From contig NZ_CP063231.1 in NCBI RefSeq assembly GCF_023612255.1, positions 3,776,501 through 3,840,500 on the forward strand: a stretch of DNA of 64,000 bases. Reading direction: 5' to 3'. Positions 1 through 7,646 of this stretch are shown here, in pieces. Numbering within the stretch: the stretch's first letter is position 1; every line of letters begins with the position of its first letter. The DNA is from Luteibacter flocculans. GTDB lineage: Bacteria > Pseudomonadota > Gammaproteobacteria > Xanthomonadales > Rhodanobacteraceae. A program made the translations under genes and the position numbers. The notes below the pieces were generated by a model. That model was not told the origin of the DNA, did not search any database, and saw nothing but the letters and a program-made list of their open reading frames with translations.

Positions 1-105
1 CTTGCCGGCGCCCTGCTCCGCGGCTTGTGCCGGGGCGGAAATCGCAGCGACCGAAACGGCGAAAAGGGCGGCGGCAGCGGCGATGCTATGGGTAGCGGTT
101 TGCAT
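1..105 (-). CDS. Secreted protein, 5' part only (SigF-regulon member, possible second bufferin precursor)
   Basis: Only the first 35 codons are inside the window; the gene runs off the left edge. The start ATG (103-105) follows a good ribosome binding site (GGAGAACGACC). The encoded N-terminus is a clear Sec signal peptide with an alanine-rich hydrophobic core and an APAQA cleavage region, followed by AEQGAGK. It has its own ECF-type promoter (151-176) identical in layout to those of bufA and the sigma gene, so it should be induced together with them. Export plus co-regulation fit a second bufferin precursor or another metal-stress envelope protein. The mature part is not visible, so function is inference only. 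Confidence 0.7.
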   Translation of the reverse strand, partial: MQTATHSIAAAAALFAVSVAAISAPAQAAEQGAGK

Positions 106-150
106 GGTCGTTCTCCAGGACGGGATGGATGCCGGGATGGCATGGACGAA

Positions 151-176
151 TTCGCTGCCGTAGTCGCGGAGGTTAC
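151..176 (-). promoter_or_regulatory. ECF SigF-type promoter of the left-edge secreted gene
   Basis: On the minus strand this reads GTAACC, 16 bases, CGAA. The -35-like element is at 171-176 and the -10-like element at 151-154. The same two hexamer/tetramer elements with exactly the same spacer occur before bufA and before the sigma gene. The predicted transcript start lies about 40 bases before the ATG at 105. Confidence 0.75.
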
Positions 177-194
177 AGCGGCATACGTTTTTTT

Positions 195-662
195 TCAGCG
201 GAGGCCCAGGACGCGGTCCAACGAGACACGCCCGGCGCCGCGCCCCATGAGATACAGCAGGATCGCCGCCCAGGACAGATGCGTCGGCCAGGCGTCCGGA
301 TACACGAAAATCTCGATGATCGAGGTCATGCCCAGCAGAACGAAGGCAGACAACCGCGTGGCGAGCCCAAGCACGAGCAGTATCGGCACGAAGGTTTCCA
401 CACTCGCCGACAGGTGGGCGGCGATCTCCGGCGGCACCAGCGGCAGACGGTACTCCGTGCGGAACAGCTCATACGTGCCTTCGGTGATCGTAAGAAACCC
501 TTCGACCTTCGTGCGACCGGACTGGAAGAAGATGGCCGCGATGGAAAGGCGTGCCGTCAGGGCGAGCAGGTCGTGTCCGATCAGCTGCTCGATCCGTTCG
601 GCAAGCGCGTTCCAGCGACCGCGAAGGGTGGGTGCCGTAGCGGCAGGGGTGACGGTCAGCAT
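195..662 (-). CDS. DoxX family membrane protein of the bufferin operon
   Basis: A 155-residue integral membrane protein of the DoxX family. It has about four hydrophobic segments (residues ~30-50, 85-105, 107-122, 130-145), with the typical Arg-rich N-terminal half ([18 protein letters not shown]) and the [12 protein letters not shown] segment seen in DoxX proteins. It is the last gene of the bufA-bufB-bufC-doxX operon, starting 11 bases after the bufC stop. DoxX proteins are regular partners of DUF692/DUF2063 genes in metal-stress operons; a role in redox or metal handling at the inner membrane is likely but not proven. A 90-base gap with its own promoter separates it from the next minus-strand gene. 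Confidence 0.85.
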   Translation of the reverse strand: MLTVTPAATAPTLRGRWNALAERIEQLIGHDLLALTARLSIAAIFFQSGRTKVEGFLTITEGTYELFRTEYRLPLVPPEIAAHLSASVETFVPILLVLGLATRLSAFVLLGMTSIIEIFVYPDAWPTHLSWAAILLYLMGRGAGRVSLDRVLGLR

Positions 663-673
663 GGTTGGCTCCC

Positions 674-1408
674 TTAGGAATGAGCAAAGGCACCGGACCG
701 CAGGAGTCCGGGGAGAATGAGATCAAGGCGAGCGCCCGGATAAGCCGAGGTGACCGCCATCGTCGCTTCGCCCAGCGTCGCGCCGCTGGCGACGGCATCG
801 AGGATGGCGAGGGAGGCGCCGTCGCCCGGCACGACGTGCACACGGCCGGCCACACGCACCACGATGGCTTGCTCCGGCTGCCAATGAAGGTCGGATCCGA
901 CCGGCACACCACGCCGACTGGCTTCCCAGATCGTGCGCACAGGCACCGCGGAATCGATCCACCGTGTGGCGGGATGGAGGCCCAGGCGCTCGCTCACCAA
1001 CACTTCCGGCGATAGCTCGGCCAGCCGATCGAGATTCAGCGGGGCTGCATCGGCCGCATCCCTGCTTTCCGACCAAAGCCGATCCAGCCGGGCGACGTCC
1101 ACGAGGTACGGAAGAACGGCAGCCGGCTCGAAGTGTGCGAGAAAATCGGGAAAGCCCTCGCCGTAACGCGCGAGCCGTGCGTCGCGTGGCGGCGCCTCGT
1201 CGACGTGAAGCGCCGCCGCTGCACGAAACCAGTCGCGCCCGACCAGGCACACCACGGCGGGGAAGTTGGCCTCCAGCGCATCGAGGCAGGCACGCATCAC
1301 CGTGTTGCGGTAGATCGCGAAGGCCGGATGCATGGCGGGTGCAAAGTCGCTCACCTCGGCGCGAAGGGCTTCGACGAAGGCATGCTGAAAATGCGCGAGG
1401 GTGGTCAT
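674..1408 (-). CDS. bufC: BufC, DUF2063 partner protein of MNIO enzyme
   Basis: A 244-residue soluble protein of the DUF2063 family. The N-terminal helical domain carries the family pattern [12 protein letters not shown] ... FAIYRNTV ... [12 protein letters not shown]; the C-terminal half resembles the leader-recognition part of RiPP partner proteins. In bufferin systems BufC works with BufB to present the precursor BufA for cysteine modification. A longer upstream frame exists, but the ATG at 1406-1408 overlaps the bufB stop (ATGA), which indicates translational coupling and fixes this start. The 3' end is 11 bases from doxX. Confidence 0.88.
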   Translation of the reverse strand: MTTLAHFQHAFVEALRAEVSDFAPAMHPAFAIYRNTVMRACLDALEANFPAVVCLVGRDWFRAAAALHVDEAPPRDARLARYGEGFPDFLAHFEPAAVLPYLVDVARLDRLWSESRDAADAAPLNLDRLAELSPEVLVSERLGLHPATRWIDSAVPVRTIWEASRRGVPVGSDLHWQPEQAIVVRVAGRVHVVPGDGASLAILDAVASGATLGEATMAVTSAYPGARLDLILPGLLRSGAFAHS

Positions 1409-2238
1409 GCCGCATTTGCCCACGCCGACAACATGTCGTTCGCGCGGAGACACTCGCGCATCAGTGCGTCGAACGCCGGTACGTTGCCGTCGCGTTCGAT
1501 CAGCGTGGGCACAGGCCCCATGCGTTGCAGAACATACCGATACAGTTCCCACACGGGTTCGGCGACCGCTGCGTCGTGCGAATCGACCAGCAGACCGCCA
1601 TCGAGCGACGCATCGATGCCATGCCCCGCCAGATGCACTTCCGTGACGGCGTGCAACGGAAAGGCCTCGAGATAGGCACGCGCACTCGTGCCGAGGTTAT
1701 GCGCGCTGACATGGACGTTGTTGACGTCGAGAAGCAAACCGCATCCCGTGCGCCGAACCAGTTCGGCAAGAAAATCCGTTTCGCTCCACGCATGCCCGTC
1801 GATCGCAAGGTAATGCGACGGGTTCTCGATCGATATCCGCCGGCCGAGCGCGTCCTGGCTGCGTGCCAGGTTATCTACGACGTGAGCGAGCGCGTCATGA
1901 GTGCGCGGAAAAGGAAGCAGGTCGGGGAGGTACGTGCCACCCCATGCCGACCAGGCCAGGTGTTCCGACACCAGGGCCGGTTGGACACGATCGATCAGCT
2001 GGCGCAGTCGCCGCAGGTGTTCAGCGTCCGGCGGCGACGCCCCCGCCAGCGAGAGCGACACCCCGTGCAGGGACACGGGGTGTCGCGCCACCAGCGCGTC
2101 CAGCATGGCGGGGGCCGGTCCGCCGTCCGCAAGGTAATTCTCAGGATGCACCTCGAACCACAGGCCCGGCTGGCTGGCATCCAGTGCGTCGCGAACATGC
2201 TGTGGTTTGAAGCCGAGACCGGCGGACAGCGGCGACAT
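1405..2238 (-). CDS. bufB: BufB, MNIO-family (DUF692) iron oxidative enzyme
   Basis: A 277-residue TIM-barrel protein of the DUF692 / multinuclear non-heme iron oxidative enzyme (MNIO) family. The family metal ligands are all visible: His in SLHGVS (~58), Glu in SEHLAW (~92), Glu in IENPS (~138), Asp/Asn/His in LDVNNVHVS, His in EVHLAGH, Asp-His in VDSHD and Glu in LIERDGN. Members convert cysteines of small precursor peptides, in bufferins to thiooxazole groups that bind copper. It lies 6 bases after bufA and overlaps bufC by ATGA. The substrate is therefore predicted to be the adjacent BufA. The chemistry is known for the family and inferred here. Confidence 0.9.
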   Translation of the reverse strand: MSPLSAGLGFKPQHVRDALDASQPGLWFEVHPENYLADGGPAPAMLDALVARHPVSLHGVSLSLAGASPPDAEHLRRLRQLIDRVQPALVSEHLAWSAWGGTYLPDLLPFPRTHDALAHVVDNLARSQDALGRRISIENPSHYLAIDGHAWSETDFLAELVRRTGCGLLLDVNNVHVSAHNLGTSARAYLEAFPLHAVTEVHLAGHGIDASLDGGLLVDSHDAAVAEPVWELYRYVLQRMGPVPTLIERDGNVPAFDALMRECLRANDMLSAWANAA

Positions 2239-2244
2239 GACGGC

Positions 2245-2520
2245 TCAGCCGACCTTGGTAAGCGAGCCGTGACCGTTCGGCGTGACGATCGATGTGCAGG
2301 TGCCGGCCGGGACGTTCTTCCACGCGTTCTTCTGGTAGTCGGCCTTGGCGGTGCCCGCGCAGGTCGTGCCGGGGCCCGCGGCGCAATCGTTCTGTCCGGC
2401 CTTGGCGACGCCCCAGCACTTTTCGACGGCGGGCTTCTTTGCGTCCTGATTGTCGGCATGAGCGACGCCGGCCACGAGGGCGGCGAGGGTGAGAGCAAGC
2501 GAGGCGGCGTGACGGTTCAT
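2245..2520 (-). CDS. bufA: BufA, DUF2282 bufferin precursor with signal peptide
   Basis: A 91-residue exported protein of the DUF2282 family. Residues 1-22 form a Sec signal peptide ending VAHA. The mature part has four cysteines at 35, 46, 54 and 75 in the family pattern [14 protein letters not shown] ... GTTCAG ... VPAGTC. In characterised bufferins, cysteines of this kind are modified by BufB/BufC and the product sequesters copper in the periplasm. The start at 2518-2520 is chosen over an upstream in-frame ATG because AAGGAG lies correctly spaced before it and the signal peptide begins there. It is the first gene of the operon, about 48 bases from the ECF-type -10 element. Confidence 0.9.
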   Translation of the reverse strand: MNRHAASLALTLAALVAGVAHADNQDAKKPAVEKCWGVAKAGQNDCAAGPGTTCAGTAKADYQKNAWKNVPAGTCTSIVTPNGHGSLTKVG

Positions 2521-2567
2521 ACGGTGGCTCCTTCGGGTAACGGACACGGTGTCCGGTTAGCCATCAG

Positions 2568-2593
2568 TTCGCCGCAGCGATGCCACGGGTTAC
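2568..2593 (-). promoter_or_regulatory. ECF SigF-type promoter of the bufferin operon
   Basis: Minus-strand GTAACC (2588-2593), spacer of exactly 16 bases, CGAA (2568-2571). It faces bufA and lies back-to-back with the sigma-gene promoter at 2620-2645. This is the pattern recalled for Caulobacter SigF targets. Confidence 0.8.
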
Positions 2594-2619
2594 ACCCCAA
2601 ACTTTTTTTCGCGCGCGCT

Positions 2620-2645
2620 GTAACCTGAGACCCGCCGCGCGCGAA
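2620..2645 (+). promoter_or_regulatory. ECF SigF-type promoter of the sigma/anti-sigma genes (autoregulation)
   Basis: Plus-strand GTAACC (2620-2625), 16 bases, CGAA (2642-2645). It is a perfect match to the other two sites and implies positive autoregulation of the sigma factor. It predicts a leader of about 170 bases before the chosen ATG at 2823. Confidence 0.8.
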
Positions 2646-2822
2646 TGACGAAGCATGAGTTCACGCGCGTCGACATGGCACCCCGCCGTACCGGTCTATC
2701 CGCCGCGCCGTGATCCTATCCATCGAGGTGATTGCAATGTCACTCCCCGCGCGGCCCAACACGTGTCGACAGACACCCGGCAGATGACCGCGGATACCGC
2801 GGACGAGCGCAGGGAGCGGGCC

Positions 2823-3368
2823 ATGTCGGCGACGGAGACCGATCTGCGCGCCTGCTTCGTCGACGGACTGCATGGCGATGCGGCTCGCTATCGCCGTTTT
2901 CTCGACGGCCTCTCGGGCCACTTGCGCGCTTACCTTCGTCGACGCCTGCCCCGCGCGCAGGCCGATGTGGAAGACATCCTGCAGGAGACCTTGCTGGCCG
3001 TGCACAATGCCCGCCACACGTATCGACCGGAACAGCCCTTGACTGCGTGGGTACACGCGATCGCACGCTACAAGCTGATGGATTTCTTCCGGGCCCATTC
3101 GCGCCGTGAAGCGCTGCACGAACCGTTCGAGGATGACGGCGGCCTGTTCGTGGCCTCCGACGTCGAGCCCGCGGATGCGCGGCGCGACGTCGGCGTGCTG
3201 CTCGACGCCCTTCCCGACCGCCATCGCCTGCCCATCCAACTGGTGAAGCTCGAAGGCCTCTCGGTCGCGGAGGCCGCCCTGCGCAGCGGCATGTCCGAAT
3301 CCGCCGTGAAGGTCGGCGTGCATCGTGGCCTCAAGGCGCTGGCAGCGCGCATCCGGGGGCGCTCATGA
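2823..3368 (+). CDS. sigF: ECF sigma factor, SigF type (metal-stress response)
   Basis: A 181-residue RNA polymerase sigma factor of the ECF group. Region 2 is at residues ~25-95 (DVEDILQETLLAVHNARHTY, TAWVHAIARYKLMDFFR), and region 4 with its helix-turn-helix is at ~120-175 (LSVAEAALRSGMSESAVKVGVHRGLKAL). Sigma 1.1 and 3 are absent. The start at 2823 is preferred over longer in-frame starts at 2655 and 2784 because AGGGAG lies 6 bases upstream and the product then has the usual ECF length. The stop overlaps the anti-sigma start (ATGA). The divergent bufferin operon and the three matching promoters define its likely regulon. In Caulobacter the SigF-NrsF pair responds to heavy metals and drives comparable operons. 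Confidence 0.9.
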   Translation: MSATETDLRACFVDGLHGDAARYRRFLDGLSGHLRAYLRRRLPRAQADVEDILQETLLAVHNARHTYRPEQPLTAWVHAIARYKLMDFFRAHSRREALHEPFEDDGGLFVASDVEPADARRDVGVLLDALPDRHRLPIQLVKLEGLSVAEAALRSGMSESAVKVGVHRGLKALAARIRGRS

Positions 3369-4006
3369 AGACCGACGACCTCGTTGCTCTTCTTGCCACC
3401 CAGGCCCCGCCCGTGGATCGGCACGCCCCGGCACGCCGCTTCGCGCTGGCCTGGATCGCAGGTTTTGGCGCCGCGCTGCTATTGATGGTGCTGCTGCTGG
3501 GCGTGCGCCCGGATATCGCCGACGCCGTGCGCGTGCCCACGTTCTGGTTCCGCCTGGGATACGCCGCCACGATCGCCGCCGCCGCGCTCTGGGTCACCGC
3601 ACGGCTGGCCCGGCCCGGTGTGCGCGTGGGCGGCGCCTGGGCGGTGCTTGCCGCACCGGTAGCCGTCGGCTGGCTGGCCATGGGCTGGGTGCTGGCGCAT
3701 GCCGCGCCGGAGGCGCAGTTGCCCTTGATCCTGGGTCATACGTGGCGCGTCTGTCCCGTCCTTATCGCCACGCTCGCCATGCCGGCCTTGATCGCCATGC
3801 TATGGGCCGTGCGCGGCATGGCCCCAGTGCGCCCGCGTCTTGCTGGCGCCGCCGTGGGCTTGCTGGCCGGCGCGACGGGCACGGTGGCCTATTGCCTGCA
3901 CTGCCCCGAAATGGCGCCGCCGTTCTGGTCGACCTGGTACCTGCTGGGCATGCTGATTCCCGCCGCCATCGGCGCCGCCGTGGGCCCCCGTGCACTGCGT
4001 TGGTAG
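3365..4006 (+). CDS. nrsF: NrsF family (DUF1109) anti-sigma factor
   Basis: A 213-residue membrane protein with about six hydrophobic helices (starting near residues 25, 60, 90, 125, 155 and 190). It matches the DUF1109/NrsF family: an N-terminal MKTDDLVALLA... segment, then RFALAWIAGFGAALLLM, and a C-terminal GTVAYCLHCPEMAPPFWSTW segment with two conserved cysteines. NrsF holds the ECF sigma factor inactive at the inner membrane; the cysteines (CLHC) are proposed sensors of metal or thiol stress in the family. The gene overlaps sigF by four bases, so the two proteins should be made at a fixed ratio. Confidence 0.88.
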   Translation: MKTDDLVALLATQAPPVDRHAPARRFALAWIAGFGAALLLMVLLLGVRPDIADAVRVPTFWFRLGYAATIAAAALWVTARLARPGVRVGGAWAVLAAPVAVGWLAMGWVLAHAAPEAQLPLILGHTWRVCPVLIATLAMPALIAMLWAVRGMAPVRPRLAGAAVGLLAGATGTVAYCLHCPEMAPPFWSTWYLLGMLIPAAIGAAVGPRALRW

Positions 4007-4194
4007 GCGCCGGTAAAAACCGGGCCCTTATTCGGCAAATCGATCAAAACGCTCTCCATTCGATAGCAGAAGGGCCGCTATACCTTCAAACTAGCTGCGC
4101 GGTCATGAGTCCGGCGACGTATTCCGGGTTGCAGGACCATGGTCGGTCGGCGGATGAAGTGCCTCGTCATCGTCGGCCTAATGTGTCAGGACGC

Positions 4195-5154
4195 ATGAGA
4201 CGTGGGGGCGCGAACGTGGGGAGACTAAACAGGGATCCGTTAGCTTGGGGACGCTACGTTGCCGTCGCGGGCGCCTACGCCGCCTGCTACGAGCTGACGC
4301 GGTATTTCTCCTTCTCCCACTGGACGCTCACGGCAGGCCTGCGCCTCGCCTGCCTCTTTCTGGTGCCCAAGCGTTTCTGGCCCGCATTGGCCGTGGGTGA
4401 AGCGCTGCCGATCGCCGAGATGGCCGCCCTGCATGCGCACCAGTTCGGCATCACGTGGGCCGTGCTCGCATCGATTCCTCCCATGATCTTCTGCATGCCC
4501 ATCGTGGGATTGCTGCGTGCACGGTCGTCACTGCGTGGGCCAGACGGGCAGATCAACATGGCGATGCTGATGTTCGCCACGCTTGCATGCGCGCTCGTCA
4601 CCACGCTCGACAACTCCCTGGTGCTGTCCACGGTGATCATGGCTGACGGTTCGGCAGCGCCCTCCGCCACCGCGCCGATCTTCCTGGCCTGGCTGCTGGG
4701 TGCTTACCTGGGTGCGCTCACCATCACCCCGACGATCATGGCGCTGCGCGAACGTGTGGTCGCGATGGGGCGCAAGAGGGTCACGTGGCAGGCATGGTGG
4801 CGCAGTCCGCTGACCCGCGACACGCTTTTCATCGCCGTGCCGATCCTCGCCTTGCTGCTGGGCGTGGCTTCGCAGGTCGATGGCGGCGCATTGCAGGCAA
4901 CACGTATCGCCATGGCTGCACCCGTATTGGCGCTGACCTGGCGACACGGCTGGCATGGCAGTGCGCTCGGCGGCATGCTCGCCAGCGTCGGCATGGCCTC
5001 CACATCGTTCCGACTGCAGGATCCCGCCATGATCCAGGCGCAGACGGTACTGGCATTTGTGCTGTCCACTTCGCTGCTGTTCGGTGTGCGCGTCGCGCGT
5101 CGGATGTCGAAGCGCGCGTTGACGGAAACGCCCATGGGCGCCCAGCACCGCTGA
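4195..5154 (+). CDS. MASE1-domain integral membrane protein without a signalling output domain
   Basis: About 320 residues with eight or more hydrophobic segments, matching the MASE1 sensory membrane domain (SHWTLTAGLRLACLFLVPKRFWPALAVGEALP, then TLDNSLVL and FLAWLLGAYLGALTITPTIMAL). MASE1 is normally fused to GGDEF or histidine-kinase modules, but this protein ends shortly after the last helix (RRMSKRALTETPMGAQHR). It may be a stand-alone sensor or a remnant. Three in-frame starts are possible (4105, 4195 and a GTG near 4216); 4195 is used because AGGA precedes it. It lies 188 bases after nrsF with no clear shared promoter. Confidence 0.72.
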   Translation: MRRGGANVGRLNRDPLAWGRYVAVAGAYAACYELTRYFSFSHWTLTAGLRLACLFLVPKRFWPALAVGEALPIAEMAALHAHQFGITWAVLASIPPMIFCMPIVGLLRARSSLRGPDGQINMAMLMFATLACALVTTLDNSLVLSTVIMADGSAAPSATAPIFLAWLLGAYLGALTITPTIMALRERVVAMGRKRVTWQAWWRSPLTRDTLFIAVPILALLLGVASQVDGGALQATRIAMAAPVLALTWRHGWHGSALGGMLASVGMASTSFRLQDPAMIQAQTVLAFVLSTSLLFGVRVARRMSKRALTETPMGAQHR

Positions 5155-5203
5155 GGGAAAACCCCTGCCTGTTTCCCTCCAGCGGCTTTCCGCCCGCGGG
5201 GGC

Positions 5204-5650
5204 TTACTGGGCGCGCGTCGTGCATTCCACCGGGTTCGTGCAATCGCCGCCCACGGCTCTCAGTTGCATCGTGCCATCCGGCTGAGGCGAGACGAACACT
5301 TTGACCGAGTTGTCCTGGTAGACCGTTTCGCCCGACGTGCTGGCCGGGGCCGGCATCGGTTCATCCGGCGTAGCCAATCGTGACGCATCCACACCGACGG
5401 GCAGGCCGACCAGCGAATAGGTCGTGCGCGCGAACGCGCCACGCACGTTGCCATTGGCATCGTTGACCTGGATATATCGGGTGCCGCCGCGCTGGAAGAC
5501 GTAGACGTGATAGTTCGGGCTGCTGCTGACGTCGGTGGCATTGGGCCAGGCCTGGCCGAGGCCGGACAACGCACTTTGTGCCTGCGCCGCGCCGACGCAC
5601 AGCGAGAGCGTGACGAACGAGGCGAGTAATGGACGGACGTAGGTACGCAT
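5204..5650 (-). CDS. Secreted hypothetical protein
   Basis: A 148-residue protein with a clear signal peptide (MRTYVRPLLASFVTLSLCVGAAQAQS, cleavage near residue 24). The mature part contains a short beta-rich region (NYHVYVFQRGGTRYIQVND, VRGAFARTTYSLVGLPVG) and two cysteines in GGDCTNPVECTT that could form a disulfide. I do not recognise a family. It is convergent with the MASE1 gene. The 170 bases upstream (5651-5823) contain no gene. Confidence 0.7.
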   Translation of the reverse strand: MRTYVRPLLASFVTLSLCVGAAQAQSALSGLGQAWPNATDVSSSPNYHVYVFQRGGTRYIQVNDANGNVRGAFARTTYSLVGLPVGVDASRLATPDEPMPAPASTSGETVYQDNSVKVFVSPQPDGTMQLRAVGGDCTNPVECTTRAQ

Positions 5651-5823
5651 GATGGTGAGCCCTCAAGGTGAATAAGGCAGTCTGAACGCACGTTGCGCCA
5701 GTTCTGCACCGGTCTTTGGCCGGTGCGGCCACTTTCACGCATCTGCGCCGAAGGAATTGTCGGCCATGCCGAATACGCACATATGTATGCCGCACGGCCG
5801 ATGGCAGTACCGGCTGCGCCTCG

Positions 5824-6123
5824 TCAGGCAGCGGGATCGGGCGCCGCGGGGCGCTGGCGAAAGCTCTTCACGGCCCAGCGCAGCAGCAGCACGGCCGAGC
5901 CAAGGTTGAGCATCGCCTCGGGTGGCCAGGTCACCGGATGGGACGGGTGAAAGCTGGTGAATGCCGACCACAAGGCAACGACATTCACCATCGCGCCGCA
6001 CAGGATGAGCGCGAGGCATATGCGCGGCCAACGCCCCCGCGCCCGATCCGTTACCAACCACACGGCGCTGGCGGCCATGACACAACACGCGATCAGGTTC
6101 ACGAATAGCAATCCGACGATCAT
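5824..6123 (-). CDS. Small membrane protein, possible accessory holin
   Basis: 99 residues with three hydrophobic segments (residues ~1-24, 34-56 and 70-85) and a charged Arg/Lys C-terminus. It overlaps the stop of the preceding holin-like gene by ATGA (6120-6123), so the two are translationally coupled. Two small coupled membrane proteins at the end of an operon that encodes a cytoplasmic muramidase recall holin pairs of phages and holin/endolysin secretion cassettes. The family is not identified with certainty; a holin, antiholin or pinholin role is inference from size, topology and context. Confidence 0.65.
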   Translation of the reverse strand: MIVGLLFVNLIACCVMAASAVWLVTDRARGRWPRICLALILCGAMVNVVALWSAFTSFHPSHPVTWPPEAMLNLGSAVLLLRWAVKSFRQRPAAPDPAA

Positions 6124-6446
6124 TTGCGCACTCCCTTGAAAATGGTCCCCAACAATCGGTTCGCCGCGGCTTCGGCATAACCGTCGAGGATCTTCTGCAC
6201 AAGGATGGTCACCTTCAGACCAAAGGCCCCGACGAGAAACGACACAGCGGCCTGCAGGTCCAGATCGGCCTCCGGCATGTAATGCTTTTTGATCGCGGGA
6301 GCGAGGAATACGGCAAGCAAAGTGCTGCATACCACGCGAACGATGGCCCGCTTCTGCGAACTGCCCGTGTAGATCGCCACGGGGATGATCGCCCCGCCGA
6401 TGGCCGCCATGAGCAGCCACAGGTTTTCAATGCCTTCCATGCTCAT
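6120..6446 (-). CDS. Phage-type holin-like membrane protein
   Basis: 108 residues with three hydrophobic stretches: residues ~8-26 (LWLLMAAIGGAIIPVAIYT), ~34-48, and ~66-84 (AAVSFLVGAFGLKVTILV). The last resembles the conserved C-terminal FLVG-FG helix of many putative phage holins; the tail is basic (IFKGVRK). The ATG at 6444-6446 has GAGGAG upstream and is preferred over a longer frame. It overlaps the next gene by ATGA. Its likely job is to let the GH108 muramidase encoded upstream in the same cassette reach the periplasm, or to depolarise the membrane. Confidence 0.7.
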   Translation of the reverse strand: MSMEGIENLWLLMAAIGGAIIPVAIYTGSSQKRAIVRVVCSTLLAVFLAPAIKKHYMPEADLDLQAAVSFLVGAFGLKVTILVQKILDGYAEAAANRLLGTIFKGVRK

Positions 6447-6457
6447 GGCCGTACTCC

Positions 6458-6862
6458 TCACGGCTCGATCGCTCGATGGAGAAGAGCCGACCAAGGCACG
6501 GCCGACCGGGTGAACGACATCCGCACCATATCGGAAGAGTCGGGCGTGATCATGACTTCACCAGGATAGAGTCGGGAGCAGAAAGCGCCCCCGTTCTGGG
6601 GCACCTTGAATCGATAGACGGTCGTCGACTGCTCGACGTCGAGCAGCAATCCTTCAATGCTGCAATTGGCGGGTTCGCCGAAGTGAAGCGAGATGGCTTG
6701 CGCACCAATCTTCGTCTGCACGCGTGTGCGCTTGCCGTCTTCGGTGCGCATGACGCCCGACCATTGCCCGTTGACGCCCAACGACGACGCCGCAGCCACG
6801 CAACTGGTCGCAACGAAGAACGTCGCCATGAGAAGGGAAGAGATTTTCGAGATTGCCGACAT
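6458..6862 (-). CDS. Secreted hypothetical protein of the DUF2589/GH108 cassette
   Basis: 134 residues with an N-terminal signal peptide (SLLMATFFVATSCVAAA, cleavage near residue 25). The mature domain is beta-rich with two or three cysteines (ANCSIEGLLLDVEQSTTVYRF, GGAFCSRLYPGEVMITP). No family is recognised. The start at 6862 is fixed by a strong ribosome binding site; the 16-base stretch AAGGAGTGACACCATG is identical to that at the start of the DUF2589 gene at 8252. It sits 11 bases before the holin-like gene, so they are probably one transcript. Confidence 0.72.
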   Translation of the reverse strand: MSAISKISSLLMATFFVATSCVAAASSLGVNGQWSGVMRTEDGKRTRVQTKIGAQAISLHFGEPANCSIEGLLLDVEQSTTVYRFKVPQNGGAFCSRLYPGEVMITPDSSDMVRMSFTRSAVPWSALLHRAIEP

Positions 6863-6866
6863 GGTG

Positions 6867-7265
6867 TCACTCCTTGATGGGGAAAGTTGAAAGTGCATCC
6901 GTTTCGGTGGGGGGATGGGCGCCAGCCCAAGCGTCGGTAATGCGCGGTCGTGCCCGGGAACCGTCGATGTGCAGGATGGGTTGCCAGTCATCGTCATGAC
7001 GGCAGACGATACGAACACGACGCAATGGCCGCCGGAACCAGAAGAAGCTGCGGCGTCCCAGTCGCAGGCGCGCATCCTCACATTGGCGTTTCGGGTTCCA
7101 GCGATAGTCGATGCAACAGGTGAACTCAACGGACAGCTCCGCCACCCGCGGCATGGATGCCGGTGTCACGCCGTAAGCCATGTGCCCGGCACGCAGTCCA
7201 CGCTCGGCATCGCAAAGCGAGCGAACCAGCGAACGCATGACGTCGCTCAGCCAGTAGCTGGCCAT
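6867..7265 (-). CDS. Hypothetical protein of the DUF2589/GH108 cassette
   Basis: 132 residues, no signal peptide or membrane segment. The central part alternates hydrophobic and polar residues (VAELSVEFTCCIDYRW, RRVRIVCRHDDDWQPILHIDG), which suggests a beta-sandwich reminiscent of the C-terminal half of DUF2589 proteins, but I cannot assign it. Its ATG shares a base with the stop of the upstream 86-residue gene (TGATG), so the two are translationally coupled. A longer reading frame upstream is rejected because it overlaps that gene completely. Confidence 0.6.
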   Translation of the reverse strand: MASYWLSDVMRSLVRSLCDAERGLRAGHMAYGVTPASMPRVAELSVEFTCCIDYRWNPKRQCEDARLRLGRRSFFWFRRPLRRVRIVCRHDDDWQPILHIDGSRARPRITDAWAGAHPPTETDALSTFPIKE

Positions 7266-7525
7266 CAGGCGTCGCCAAGCCAGGCGGGTTTGCGCGGAAA
7301 CCCGACGTGGTAGCAGATCCACTGCAACACCACCTGGTGCTCGCCGATACGCACGATCGTGAAGCTCTTCTCCAGGCCGACGATGGTTCCCTTGGGTGAA
7401 CCGGTAAGGCAGCGATTCAATAGCTCTTTCGCTTCCTCCACCTGCTCCTCGGTGCTCATCTGACTCGGATTGTTGCTGCCGACGACGATGCGTTTGACGT
7501 ATTTGACATCGGAGAGATCGAACAT
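7265..7525 (-). CDS. Small hypothetical protein of the DUF2589/GH108 cassette
   Basis: 86 residues, predicted cytoplasmic: an N-terminal strand (KYVKRIVVGSNNPSQ), a charged helix (TEEQVEEAKELLNRCL) and a C-terminal beta part (SFTIVRIGEHQVVLQWICYHVGF). No family is recognised. It is translationally coupled to the next gene by TGATG and lies 121 bases after the DUF2589 gene, all in the same direction. Codon use and size fit a real gene; function unknown. Confidence 0.6.
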   Translation of the reverse strand: MFDLSDVKYVKRIVVGSNNPSQMSTEEQVEEAKELLNRCLTGSPKGTIVGLEKSFTIVRIGEHQVVLQWICYHVGFPRKPAWLGDA

Positions 7526-7646
7526 CGTTATTCCATGCTCTGGTCATGGCGCCACAAGGGCGCCATGACCGCCGTGTCGCACACGGCTTGGGGAGGGGGA
7601 CAAACGAGGCCGCTGAATGCGACCGTGGAGCGTCAGGAACGGTCGA

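Noticed and set aside
3325-4194. N-terminal extension of the MASE1 protein frame through nrsF
   Set aside because: The frame is open only because it is a shadow of nrsF; the membrane domain begins after 4195.
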